Below, one piece after another: positions 1 to 10,299 of a stretch of 64,000 bases of DNA (positions are counted from its first letter, which is position 1; the number at the start of each line of letters is the position of its first letter). Origin of the DNA: Elymus sibiricus (Eukaryota > Streptophyta > Magnoliopsida > Poales > Poaceae). The DNA is taken from contig CM077663.1 in the NCBI GenBank assembly GCA_039707655.1, positions 436,683,830 through 436,747,829 on the forward strand, given 5' to 3'. The translations under genes and the position numbers were made by a program. The notes beneath the pieces are model-generated. The model ran no database searches and was not told the origin of the DNA. It saw nothing but the letters and a program-made list of their open reading frames with translations.

Positions 1-1028
1 AGATGACAACAGAAAGCTCGGTACCACACTGGAATTGCTGCAATGGAAGGCAGACAATGGTGTATCTGATAAGGTATTTAGTTCGCTACTGAAAATAATG
101 AAGAAGAAGCTTTCAAAGGATAACGAATTGCCCGGCAGTACGTACGAAGCAAAGAAGGTTCTATGCCCTCTAGGATTGGAGGTGCAGAAGATACATGCAT
201 GCCCTAATGACTGCATCCTCTACCGCGGTGCGTACGAGGATTTGAACGCATGCTCGGTATGCGGTGCATTGCGGTATAAGATCAGAAGAGATGAGCCTGG
301 TGATGTTGAGGGCCAGCGCACCGGGAAGAGGGTTCCTGCCAAGGTGATGTGGTATGCTCCTATAATACCACGGTTGAAATGTCTGTTCAGAAACAAAAAG
401 CATGTCGAGTTGATGCAATGGCACAAAAAAGACCGTAAGAAAGACGGGAAGTTGAGAGCACCCGCTGACGGGTCGCAGTGGAGAAAGATCGAGAGAAAGT
501 GGAGCGACTTTACAGGTGACCCGAGGAACGTATGGTTTGGTTTAAGTGCAGATGTCGTTAATCCTTTTGGGGAGCAGAGCAGCAAGCATAGCACATGGCC
601 TGTGACTCTATGTTTGTATAACCTTCCTCCTTGGTTGTGCATGAAGCGGAAATTCATTATGATGCCAGTGCTCATCCAAGGCACTAAGCAACCCGACAAT
701 GACATTGATGTGTACCTAAGGCCATTAGTTGATGAAACCCCTAAATTAACCCTACAAAACCCCCTAAGCCCCCCCCCCCCCCTTAAAAAAAACAAAAACC
801 CCAGCTCCTGCCAGATGCTGACGCGTGGATGCCTTTTGGTCCCGGTTGGTGTTACCAACCGGGACTAAAGGTCCTCCTGCCTGGGCTCCCCGCAGCGGCC
901 ACGTGGAGGGCCTTTGGTCCCGGTTCGTAAGCAAACCGGGACTAAAAGTTTTGGGCTTTAGTCCCGGTTCCAGAACCGGAACAAATGGGCCTCTGGAACC
1001 GGGACAAATGGGCCTTTTTCTACTAGTG
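1..1028 (+). mobile_element. CACTA (En/Spm) transposon, right-hand end, left part outside window
   Basis: The stretch ends in 'tttttctactagtg', the inverse of the 'CACTAGTAGAAA' terminus typical of grass CACTA elements, and the last base of the element is 1028. From about 828 to 1010 the copies of 'tagtcccggtt' and its complement alternate, which is the sub-terminal repeat region expected inside CACTA ends. A TNP2-type transposase fragment precedes it. The other end and the matching 3-bp TSD (candidate 'tca' at 1029-1031) lie outside the window. A run of 14 C at 769-782 marks the junction between coding relic and sub-terminal region. The ends resemble those of the CACTA element at 17601-24889. 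Confidence 0.85.
2..745 (+). pseudogene. TNP2-like CACTA transposase fragment
   Basis: The reading frame is open from the window edge (position 2) to 868, but similarity to the plant TNP2/Transposase_21 family stops near 745. The region shows the family's central part: a 'QWKADNGVSDK' start, a cysteine pair in 'IHACPNDCILYRG' with a second 'CSVCG' about 20 residues on, and 'MQWHKKDRKKDGKLRAPADG' before a 'DPRNVWFGLSADVVNPFG' block. TNP2 acts in the nucleus to excise and reinsert the element. The catalytic C-terminal half is missing: after 'YLRPLVDE' the frame runs into low-complexity proline and lysine codons and the poly-C tract. This is a deletion derivative without a working transposase. 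The first in-window start codon is not the native start. Confidence 0.85.
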
Positions 1029-1061
1029 TCAGTTCGCCTGTTGGCTTTTGTTTTATATATA

Positions 1062-1182
1062 CTCTCTCCGTCTCAAAAAGCTTGTCTTAAGTTTGTCTAG
1101 ATACGGACGTAACTAGAAATGTTTTAATGTTAAATATATCTGTATCTCACATAAATCTAAGACAAGCTTTTTATGACAGACG
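1062..1182. mobile_element. Stowaway-like MITE (degenerate right TIR)
   Basis: The left terminus 'ctctctccgtctcaaaaag' follows TA (1060-1061) and is mirrored by 'taagacaagcttttt' near 1157-1171, the inverse of the left inner sequence. The outermost right bases ('atgacagacg') have diverged from the expected 'gagacggagagag'. TA at 1183-1184 fits the duplicated Stowaway target. Its size, about 120 bp, is normal for these Tc1/mariner-derived MITEs, which encode nothing. Confidence 0.7.
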
Positions 1183-1198
1183 TAATATAAAGCAGGGC

Positions 1199-1596
1199 AC
1201 ATCTGGAGCTCAAAGGCACCTATTAAGGTCAAGATCTTTGGCTGGCTTCTCTGTCGCGACAGGTTGACTACGATGGTGAACCTTCATCATAAGACCATTA
1301 CCTCTCATCCGGATTGCCCGCGGTGCGCCCTCACTCATGAGGACGCATCACACCTCGCCATCCTTTGCCCATGCGCAGCTCAGGTATGGGCACTCTTAGG
1401 GCTGCAGCCACCTCACTCCATCGACCGGGTTTGGGACACTACGACGCCGGTCGGCCTCGACATCAACATTTGGCCTACCGTTGCATTCGCCATCCTCTGG
1501 AAGCTGTGGGACTCCAGGAATGCTCGTGTATTCCGTAATGAGCTTCACACACCCCTAGTTACTCTTCGAAACATTATTTCAGACTTTACGCTTTAG
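1199..1596 (+). pseudogene. LINE ORF2 C-terminal fragment (zf-RVT)
   Basis: The frame is continuous from the truncation point to a stop at 1596. It begins with the block 'APIKVKIFGWLLCRDRL', followed by a zinc-binding pattern of two cysteines ('CPRC'), then a His and Cys ('DASHLAILCPCA'), and the 'AFAILWKLWDSRNARVFRN' block. This is the reverse-transcriptase zinc-binding domain (zf-RVT) that follows RT in plant L1-type LINEs. Endonuclease, RT and RNase H are absent, so the copy was dead on arrival. An in-frame ATG at 1264 lies well inside the domain and is not a real start. Confidence 0.85.
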
Positions 1597-1763
1597 GTCT
1601 TAAGATTTAAGGACCCAGTTAGTAGGGAGGCTGCCATGTCTTGGCGCCTATACCTCTCCTCTCGTTGTAACCTCTGATGTAACCTGCCCTCAGGCCTTTG
1701 AGTAATATATACAGGTGGGGACCCTCCCCCCCCCCCCCCGGTGATTGTTCAAAAATAAATAAA
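1199..1763 (+). mobile_element. 5'-truncated LINE insertion with 16-bp target-site duplication
   Basis: The 16-mer 'taatataaagcagggc' occurs at 1183-1198 and again, identical, at 1764-1779. Between them lie a reading frame open from the first codon, a 3' UTR with a run of 14 C (1726-1739), and an A-rich tail of 'aaaaataaataaa' type. 5' truncation plus a long perfect TSD is the signature of target-primed reverse transcription by a LINE. The TSD begins exactly at the right end of the neighbouring MITE. Confidence 0.85.
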
Positions 1764-1779
1764 TAATATAAAGCAGGGC

Positions 1780-2182
1780 TAAAGCTTTTTTTGGGGAAAG
1801 AAGAAAAAAACACCCCGTCAAGATGGCGCTGAAGAGACAGAGAATAACGCTGAAGCTAATGGGCCAAGGATGCCTGACGCTTGCATATATATTGTGATCT
1901 CTCTCTCTCTCTGTGTGTAGTTGCCGTGAGATGAACGGTGGCTGTGTAGGTTTTTGAAGAAATGATGGTTTTTCTGCTGTAGGTTGTAATGAATGATCTT
2001 GCGGGCGTAATAATGCCTTTGCTCTGAAAACAAACAGATTATTACTGTGAAGTTAGTTTGTTAATGTAGAAGAAAAAAATCATTTAATCATCTCGTCCTG
2101 CTATATTATCATTGACATGGAGAAAAATGCCAGAAGATTACTAGGGCTACAAAAAAAAGGAAAAAGAAAAAAAAAATGAGAA
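1780..2182. other. Non-coding interval with CT microsatellite
   Basis: No coding similarity is visible. A short (CT)n tract lies near 1899-1911. Just left of the tRNA gene the plus strand is A-rich (2152-2176), which provides the tRNA gene's terminator on the other strand. Confidence 0.6.
2171..2176 (-). terminator. Pol III terminator of the tRNA gene
   Basis: On the minus strand, 7 nt past the tRNA 3' end, a T-rich tract begins (plus-strand A-run 2171-2176, then a further A-rich stretch to 2152). A run of four or more T is the standard RNA polymerase III stop signal. Confidence 0.8.
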
Positions 2183-2183
2183 T

Positions 2184-2255
2184 GCTGCTGCCCAGGATCG
2201 AACTGGAGACCTTCAGTGTGTAAGACTGACGTGATAACCACTACACCACAGCAGC
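2184..2255 (-). tRNA. tRNA-Val (anticodon UAC)
   Basis: The minus strand folds as a full 72-nt cloverleaf. The acceptor arms 'GCTGCTG' and 'CAGCAGC' pair at all seven positions. The D-arm starts with the A-box 'TGGTGTAGTGG'. The anticodon stem TCAGT/ACTGA is perfect, with loop CTTACAC giving anticodon TAC (valine). The T-arm pairs five bases around 'TTCGATC'. The discriminator base, from 2183, is A, as in eukaryotic tRNA-Val. No intron and no encoded CCA are present. The gene decodes GUA (and GUG by wobble) in cytosolic translation. Confidence 0.93.
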
Positions 2256-2618
2256 TGTTTGATCTATTTACAATTAACACCGTAATTGTACGATAATGGT
2301 TATTAACACTGTAATTGTACTTCCACCATTATTATTACGTTCCCAGTCTCCACGGTTTATCTTCAGCAATTAATGTTCAGGTCACTTCTGACGGATCTGT
2401 CCATGGTTCACTTCAGGGTTCAGGCCAAAGACCCAAAGTAAAAGTTCATTTCAGGTAGAGCTCATAGAACTACAAGAGATATACATTGCGCCCAACCATG
2501 TTTATTTCACAGCGCATACGGTACAGAAAGATTGCTCTCTGCTCATGAGGTTTATGTAACTACGGAATCGTCGATCCTCCGTCCGGGGTTGGGTTGGGCT
2601 GGGAACTTAATGGCATGC
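2256..2618. other. Interval between tRNA-Val and LSF1, with a short direct repeat
   Basis: This holds the 3' flank of LSF1. 'taattgtac' preceded by 'ttaacac' occurs twice within 2274-2320, a short direct duplication. The LSF1 poly(A) site must lie here, but no single signal stands out. Confidence 0.4.
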
Positions 2619-5600
2619 CTACTGCTTCGGAGACAATCTGACTGGGCAGATTGCAAATGCCATGAGGCGTGCTGCAAAGGCCAGTGAGAACCGCTCATCC
2701 TCGGTCAGCGCCCTCTCTATCACCTTAACAACAGACGGATCCTGCCATGAGAGACATCCCATTTTATTATCATATAATACAGATGTCTACACAGAGATCT
2801 TCATCAGAAAAGCAGGCATGGTTTGATCAAGAAATAAAACTATGAGATATCTGTCTAATTAGCATAAAAATAGGCAGGCTGCATACCTTTATGTGCAATT
2901 GGCTGGGAGCAGGACGAATCCGGGCAATGTCACCGACTCTGATCACATTGTTGACGTTCCCATGTTCATCTGTCTCTGATGGCAACGAAGTCGAGTGCCT
3001 CCAATTACCCCCAACTATGAACTTGTAGTAGTACCTGAACCAGTATGGGTTAGTTACTTGTGGATAACTCTAAAGTATCACAAGGAAATAGATCATGAGT
3101 TGAACCAAGACAGAAAGATGACATCTCTCTGCATTATTCACATCTAATAACCAACTCCCAAGACACGGATGAATCTCGTTACTGAATTGTCAGAATCAAA
3201 TAATCGACAGCTTACTTACTTTCCATGTCGAAGTCGAACATCAGCTTCATATCTGGATCCACCCTTGTGCGTACACTTTAATTTGTCTTTCCAGTTACTT
3301 GTAAAGTCCCCCACCAATTCCACGTCCTCACCCTGGAGAAAATGCATGGGATTCGATTCCGTCAGGTTTGTGATTATCAAGATGAAGATGGAAATTAACT
3401 CGGATGGTTTGACACCAAAACACTGCTGAACAGTACATTCTGTTATGGAACAAACTTACCTCCCGGCCACTGTTCCAAACAAAGCACACTGAATGCGTAG
3501 GAGTACCATCATGTCTTCCATTTTCAACTAGTGCAATCAGATCCCAAGTTGCCCAAACAATTGCAGCTCTGTGTATTCAAATTAAACTTTAAGCTCCCAA
3601 AACGATAGCCACAACAACTAAGACGGGGGATATAAGAACCAGACTGCTCTTATAGTTGGGTTAATTCCCAAAAAATAAGAAAACTATGTCATATAAAACT
3701 ACCTGTCAGGTCTACATGAATGCAACCCAGTGATGAACTTGTGAGCAATATGAAGAGGTGTATCTTGAACCCAATGTAGATATGCAATCACACATGCTGG
3801 TGATCTATCATATCCAGTGGTACAAGTCACATATATACGGTAGTTCTTCCTTATCAGGCGCAAAAGAAGACCAACACAAAAAGGAAGCTTCTTTCTCAGG
3901 TCCATGGAATCAACCTCTCTGAAAAAAATAAAAATAGAGGACATCTAATAGGTCAATGACAATCAGATTCCATAAGTGCCAACTACTCCCTCCGTTCCTA
4001 AATATAAGTCTTTCTAGAGATTTCACTATAAACTACATACGGATGTATATAGGCATACTTTAGAGTGTAGATTCACTCATTTTGCTCCGTATGTAGTCCA
4101 TAGTGAAATCTCTAAAAAGACATATATTTAGGAACGGAGGGAGTATATAGCAGTGATGTTTATTTCCTAAACATGAAAGTACAACATCTATCAAACAGAA
4201 GGGTATATAGTAAAGATAATGCTGAACATCACATACTATACTAGCCAGTATCTACATAACCCTACTTACTGTAACTACGAAATAAAGGAAGAATAAATAT
4301 CTCTTTTAACAGGAAAAAGACTGCTGCTAATCATCAAGATGTTATTCTGACTATAAGAATAAATATCTTGCTACTGCAAGGAACTCTAATCAACCAAGTT
4401 TTGCATTCTCATCTACTAGTGAGAACTGAGAAGAATAAAATCCTACCGGATAGGGTAGTTAATCATCAAGATGTTGTTCTGACGACAAGAATCATTGATT
4501 GCCTCAGAATTTATTCCCCAATTAATGCGCTCACTTTCACTTTGGAAATTCAGGACAGCAGTAATACCCTGGTACCTTTTAAAATATCAGAAACTTAACT
4601 GAATGGTAAAAGGCCAGGTACAAATTCAACAAATAAGATTTCTGTTCATTGTACTACGTCAGTGAACCTACCACCGTTTCTGATAACATCTTCACATCCT
4701 TTTGTGTTTGTATGCATGATCCAACATATATTTGCTCAGTAATCTGTGACAAAAATACATCGAATATTCAAATATTGCTATGCTGAATTGTTGATTGATA
4801 AACTAGTCCTAACGTCTTGAAATGATATGCATAGCACCTTCATCACTTCATGTAGTTTACATAGCAAAATAAGAAGAGCATACAAAATTATTTACTGACC
4901 TTGCTGTACTGCATGCCAAGTGAATGATTATAGTACAGTTCACCTTTAGCACGGTCTAGGGCTTTAATGTACTCCTCCAAAGGAAAACTACCATGTGCCC
5001 ATTCAGCATCCATGTCATCCTCATCAGAGTAAAAGCCAACAATCTCACTTATCCGATTTGCAAGGTTCGTACTCTTCCTACTGAGTCCATCTTTCTCACT
5101 AGATAAAAGCGCCCACCCTTGGGAACTTAGTAGCCTTGGGGAAAATACAGCAAAACCAGATTTCCCATTTCCCGGAGATGATTTATTCAGCTTTGAGGAC
5201 AACATAGCACTATTCCAGGTAGGAAGAGAAACCCTCCCTCTGTTAAATAGGATATGGTAATCTTCATTTTGATGCAACTGGTGTATTGGATAAGGAGCAA
5301 ATGGCCTTTCAAGGACAAGATTGACTGGTCCTGACTCTTGTTTTAGCACCATCCTGCAGATACATTAGAGAGAACATATGACCAAGCAAATCAGTGCAAG
5401 TTTAAACTTCTAAGAGTGATCACTAATTCTACTATCGGTGATTCAACATTAGTAAGTTTAACTAAGGATGTTGAAACCACTAATATCTTGATGGAACAGT
5501 ACAGTTAGAGCGTGTACAATGCAAAGTGCTTATATGTGGCTGCTCAAAGAGAAAGAGTTTTGCCACATCATGTGCATCTATATGAATCCTATCTCCTATA

Positions 5601-6111
5601 ATGCAAGCATCTCTTTGTAGGTGCTTAGATGATTTATTATATATCAACCGGTACTAGTTAAATGCATAAGTGCCTCTGAAGCATGGGTGCCTAATCAACC
5701 ACTCATCCTTTAAAATAAGAAACTCCTTGGCATGCGAGTTGTTGCTAAGACGTGCTCCTTTTCAAAACGGAGGGAGTATTATGGTTAAAGTATGTCTATG
5801 CTACATAATTTTGAGATGTCATAAAGTCTTAGCCAATGTTTCTAGACTATTAGGAGAGACCACATTTTTGCTCTAGGTTGCAACAGATATACAGGATAAC
5901 ATAGCTAATATCAAACACCTCCTATCTAGCACAATGATTTTTCTATGATAGTTGAAGAATGCAAAGAAGGTTTCAGCAATAGAAACTTTACTAGTGCCAT
6001 ACTCCGTGTCACCTAGGTCTTTTATGCTAACAAGACCCTCATTGTGGTCAGTCCCTGCCTTCTTGAGAGTGTCCCCAACCATTATGATCCGCGACTTCTC
6101 CGCGTTTCCCT

Positions 6112-6144
<33 letters not shown>

Positions 6145-6669
6145 GTTAGTAAATTTGCAGAAACCTTCCGAATCAGGAATGCCCATAGCACACTGATCAG
6201 AGAGATCGTTCATTTTCAACGATAAATGCAGAGAAACAGCTCTGATGTTTTGGACAGGTTGGCTTCAGTATGTCTGTCAGTATCCCTCTAGCGCAGATTA
6301 GCGGCAATTCGAGTGGTAAAGAATAACGTTACAAGGTCGAAGCTTTACCCCTCTCTTGAGAGAGTGCACGAAGACGCGGCCGTCGACGGCGAGCGCGAAG
6401 CGGAGGCCGAGCGGGCGGTCGACGGCGACCATGTACTCGTTGAGGTTCATCCTCCCCGCCACCGCCGCCGTAGGTCCCTCTTCATCCTCCTTCTGGCCGC
6501 CCTCCGTGGCCGCCACAACGGCCAGCCCCCTCCTCCTCCCACCACTGCCCCTTCTCGAAGAGGAGGCGCCGCGGATCCCGGACGCCGCGGCTGGCCCGAC
6601 TCTGACGCGACCGCGCGCTGTGAGGACGGGGAGGGCAATGCTTGAAGGGGGGATGAGGCTGAGCGCCAT
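2619..6669 (-). CDS. LSF1: LSF1 (Like Sex Four 1), phosphoglucan-phosphatase-like starch protein, chloroplastic
   Basis: Ten exons join into one frame of 593 codons plus stop: 6669-6349, 6109-6003, 5353-4900, 4743-4675, 4568-4447, 3918-3703, 3568-3460, 3332-3220, 3034-2887, 2741-2619. All introns read GT...AG and all phases agree. The N-terminus is Ala/Arg/Ser-rich, as in plastid transit peptides. 'MNLNEYMV' opens the PDZ-like segment (about residues 75-170). The dual-specificity-phosphatase domain has the C-x5-R signature 'CTTGYDRSPA' at residues 390-399. A CBM48 glycogen-binding-like domain follows ('VGDFTSNWKD', 'GKYYYKF', 'NWRHS'), and the protein ends near 'ICPVRL'. Length matches the Arabidopsis protein (about 590 aa). 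LSF1 acts at the starch granule in leaf starch breakdown and is thought to scaffold beta-amylases rather than work as a strong phosphatase. No stop or frameshift was seen. Exon borders come from splice signals and homology, not from transcripts. Confidence 0.95.
3986..4143. mobile_element. Stowaway MITE in LSF1 intron 5
   Basis: 'ctccctccgttcctaaatat' at the left is matched by the inverse 'atatttaggaacggagggag' at the right. TA lies on both outer sides (3984-3985, 4144-4145), giving a 158-bp element with near-complete inner inverted repeats. This is a well-preserved Stowaway copy. It lies between exons 5 and 6 and does not touch splice sites. Confidence 0.93.
4328..4360. repeat. LSF1: Partial copy of LSF1 exon 5 inside intron 5
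   Basis: Positions 4328-4360 match 4460-4492, which is coding sequence of LSF1 exon 5, at 30 of 33 bases in the same orientation and 132 bp apart. No splice signals accompany the copy, so it is probably a small local duplication and not an alternative exon. Confidence 0.8.
6112..6145. repeat. (CAG)n microsatellite at the LSF1 intron 1 acceptor
   Basis: The plus strand shows CAG units with one TAG variant. In the LSF1 transcript this reads (CUG)n and ends directly at the intron 1 splice acceptor (exon 2 begins at 6109). The repeat thus occupies the place of the polypyrimidine tract, and the only AG within it is the acceptor itself. Confidence 0.9.
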
Positions 6670-7783
6670 GATTTGGGGATCGGATCGGGCGGCGGTGCTG
6701 ATCGGGGGCGGAATGCCGGAGCGGAGCGGAGCGGCGCGGGATCAGAGGGGCATGGGGATGGGAAGTGTGTGGAAAGAAACTGTGAGCGGAAGGAAGGGGA
6801 GAATACCACGTGCACCCTCAGGAGACATGCTCCCATGCTCCCCGGCCATCTCGGCCGTTGGATCTCTCCATGGTCTCTGGTTAGATCTTGGATTTATCCA
6901 AATGAAGTGTCGCGACACGAAGCACTCCGGTCCTGACGTTTTTTTTACAACTAAATTATCGTATAAAAATATAAAAAAAAACTGAAATTTATCATTAAAA
7001 AAGTTGTCTTGCTTGACAGGATGTTGTCATGCTTGACAATTAAACTTGTCATTCTCACGTCACTAAACTTGTCATAAAAAAATGTTCCGAGTTGTCGTGT
7101 GTCCGTGCCACACATGTGACACTTATCTAGGGTCTTAGATTTAATCCCCTGTAGGAGTCCTTTAGTACCCGGTTTTTTTAAGCATCCGTGCTTATTTCTA
7201 CAAGAGAGGTGTCTAACATTTTTTGATAAAGGATGAATTTTATTCACTTAAAATGGAGCATCAAGAGGGTATATAAATACAATGAGCACACAACCGTTCT
7301 CTGCATAGATATGATGCAGACAACCAACACTAACACACACATAAAAAACACGCTAGCAAATAGCAAAGTCATATAAGATCAAAAGTGTGCCTAAGCTAGG
7401 GGGTGTTTGAGAGACAGATGTCTAATTAAGTGTCTATTCTTTACAAATAATCATCGGTGCTTAAAAAAATACTGGTTTATTTCTCGAAGCACCTTTAGGC
7501 ACTTTGCATCATACAAGGCCTAAACAGAAGGGAGCAAAGCTCTTGGAGTGGGCCCTACGTTGCTCATATAACATGATCAATGTAGTACTTGAAGAGTATG
7601 ATATGGTGTGAGGTCTCATGTATTTATGTAGTTGCCGCTATGACACTGGACAAGTCGTTAGTATGGTTTGATCTTCATGACTAGAGAGTTATTCGAGAAT
7701 GAACATGAAGAACAAGGGGTAAGCCGAGATAAATATAAAAGGGAACACACTCAAGGACAATATTGACAACCAAATACTACCCA
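6670..7783. other. LSF1 upstream region and non-coding interval
   Basis: The first roughly 170 bp above the LSF1 start are GC-rich and purine-biased and probably hold the 5' UTR and core promoter; no TATA box was assigned. From about 6930 the sequence becomes AT-rich. A piece near 7216-7260 reads on the minus strand like the A-rich 3' end of a plant LINE ('aataaaattcatcctttatc' then A's), but no coding part is attached, so this is only a weak suggestion. Nothing else was recognised. Confidence 0.4.
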
Positions 7784-8085
7784 GGGTCTCTTTAATTCAA
7801 AGGATTTTTCTAGGATCTTTGAAGGATTAGAATTCTTATGAATTTTTCCTATGTTGGTCGTTTGATTCGTACGATTGAATCATGTAGGATTTTTTTCTAG
7901 CATTCTTGTACTACATTTCATAGGAATTATAACATCCACCCCAACCTCTAGGAAGAAATTCTTTGTTTTTTCCATGACACAATCAAACAAACTCAAATCC
8001 TATGGGAATCCAATGGACATGCCATTTCAATCCTACGTTTATCCTGTTCCTGTGTTTTTTGCAATCCTATGAATCAAAGAGGCCC
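7784..8085. mobile_element. About 300-bp TIR element (MITE, superfamily uncertain)
   Basis: The left end 'gggtctctttaattcaaagg' and the right end 'cctatgaatcaaagaggccc' are inverted repeats with few mismatches, and inner 'ggattt...aatcc' motifs continue the symmetry. No ORF is present. The flanks do not show a clean duplication, so the superfamily (Harbinger, hAT or Mutator type) cannot be told. Confidence 0.7.
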
Positions 8086-8361
8086 TCAATCACTTGAGAG
8101 AATGGCGTTTGGGACCTCGGGTGCATTCCCGTGTTGCGGCAATCTTAGTTTGTTTCTATGTTAAATGTTCTATACTTCAAAAAACAAGTCATTTTAAATA
8201 GAGCATATTTCATGCTTAATGCAAGCTTCCGAATCTAGTTCAAGTGCTTTTTCGGTTTATGCAGATTGATTTCATCCTTTGTACCAATGTCAAGCACTCA
8301 GTCATACATATTTCCATTGTGTGTCGCGTAAAGTTGCAACATGGTTCCATCCAATCTTATA

Positions 8362-8583
8362 CTCCCTCCATTCCTCAATATAAAGTGTATTATATTTTCA
8401 AAAGGTCAAACTTGGCTAACTTTGACCAAGTTTATAGACAAAAATACCAATATCTAGAATACCAAATCATTATCACCAGATTCTCCATGAAATATATTTT
8501 TATATTTAATATATTTAGTATTGTAAATCTTTATATAATTTTCTATAAAGTTGGTTACACCTTATATTTAGAAACGGATGAAG
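8362..8583. mobile_element. Stowaway-like MITE
   Basis: 'ctccctccattcctcaatat' follows TA (8360-8361), and the right end 'atatttagaaacggatgaag' is followed by TA (8584-8585). The ends are inverse to each other with mismatches. At about 222 bp the interior is AT-rich and non-coding, though a spurious long frame crosses it. Confidence 0.85.
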
Positions 8584-9329
8584 TATTTGTTTATCTTCAT
8601 AAATTTGCTTCAACCACTACTAAACATGCTTTCTTCTTTCTCACTTTTTTATTCCAGTGCCAGTGCTTCCCTTGCATCGTATGTATGCTTCAGTTGTATA
8701 AATGTTTTGCTGCTCGAAGTGATATACATTCTTCCTTTACCTCACATGTTTTTGTGTTTGGGTGTTTATATGGTAACTAAATTGTGCTTTAACCATCATC
8801 AATGTGTGCTTCCTTTAATTATAACTACAACCGCTATGAGTATCCGCTTCCTTTAATTCTCATCATGAACAATAATATGTTTTGATAATAAGGCTGAGAT
8901 TTGATGTTCACATATCCATTTGCATGCAACCATGCTTCACGGTTTATTTACACATGTATACCAGTGTTGGTGAAATTTTGCATCAACCACTACCATTGTA
9001 GGCTTCTTATTGTACACACATTTTCTCTAATAACATGAGTGTTTCAACCACTAAGAGCCATAGTTCCTATTAAAATTTATTGTAATAGCATTTTTCGTAT
9101 CATAATACACCTGCATATCCATGCTTTCTTGTTTCTGAATATTTTTCTACTTGTAGATATTTTTCCGTACCCAATTCCAGCCATGCCTCATTTAAAAAAC
9201 TTGAAACATTTTTGTGTTCTCTATACCATGGTCGCACTGGAGTGCCTTGATCAAATAAATGACCATTTTTTGGGGAAAAAGTGTGTCTCATACATCATAT
9301 AAAAAACTCGAAATATTTATGGGTTCTCT
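8584..9329. other. AT-rich non-coding interval
   Basis: No gene, RNA or element boundary could be supported. Phrases such as 'aaccactac' recur loosely, but no regular period was found. Confidence 0.4.
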
Positions 9330-10180
9330 ATACCACGGAAATTTCTCATTTCTTTATATTATCATGTCAAATTTACTTCATAGCCCATGGCAAATTTACT
9401 TTATAGCCCTGACAATTTTTCTTTATTACCATGAGAAATTAAATTTACTACCATGACAAATTTAAGTCACATCCATGGTAAATTTAATTTACATCTATGT
9501 AAAATTTAATTTTATTGCTCATGGAAATTTTACCTTCAAGGACCATCGTAATTTTACTTGATGGACCATGGCAATTCTACTAAACAATACATGATACTTT
9601 TTTTGTGTTTTGTATGATGGCAAATTTACCTTTTCCTTCTTCAATGTATATAGTAAAAATACCTTAACAAAATAATTCACATTTCGCCATCATGTACAAA
9701 TGCAATTTGTCATGTCTTTTTATTTTTTTCGCTAGTACAGAGAAAAAATAAAATAATGACCATAAAAAATGTTTTTTAATGGAAAAACGTAAATGTGTTT
9801 TACCATGGAAATTTAAGTTTATAGCCCATGGCAATGTACTTTTGTCGTGATTTCTAATTTACATTAATCCCTCATATCAATTTTACTTTTTATGAACCAC
9901 GGGTACATTTACATTTATGGACTATTGCAATTTATACTAAACAATACATGGTACATTTTTTGTGTTCCATATGATGGTATTTTGTACCTTTTCTGTTCTT
10001 CATGCATATAGTAATAAACACCTTTACAAAATTAATGCACATTTTTGCTACCATGTACATCTCCAATTTTCCACTTAATTTTCTTCTTTGGCCACTGCAA
10101 TAAAAATAAATCTTGACCATGGCAAAATTTGCTTTCAAGGACGATGAAAAATTTATTTTTACACGGGCCATGAGCGGGGC
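9330..10180. repeat. AT-rich degenerate repeat with a 356-bp internal duplication
   Basis: The phrase 'catggcaaatttac' and close variants recurs dozens of times. On a larger scale, the segment around 9578-9700 is repeated in diverged form at 9933-10060: 'taaacaatacatg' starts at 9581 and again at 9937, followed by parallel text on both copies. It is non-coding and the parent element was not recognised. Confidence 0.6.
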
Positions 10181-10299
10181 TGGACGACCCCCAATTTTTA
10201 TATTTCCTTAACTTATTTTTGTTTTTATGTTTTCCTCTTTAAAATAATTATGAATTTTAAAAAGATCCAAATTTGAAACAAGTGAACTTTGGAAAAAAA

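Noticed and set aside
5500..5790. A MITE in LSF1 intron 2, suggested by 'aaaacggagggagta' near 5765-5780
   Set aside because: Only one Stowaway-like end is visible; no inverted partner or paired TA could be placed, so it was not listed.
8244..8780. 178-codon plus-strand ORF
   Set aside because: It crosses a Stowaway element and AT-rich DNA; no domain, Phe/Ile/Tyr-biased composition typical of chance frames.
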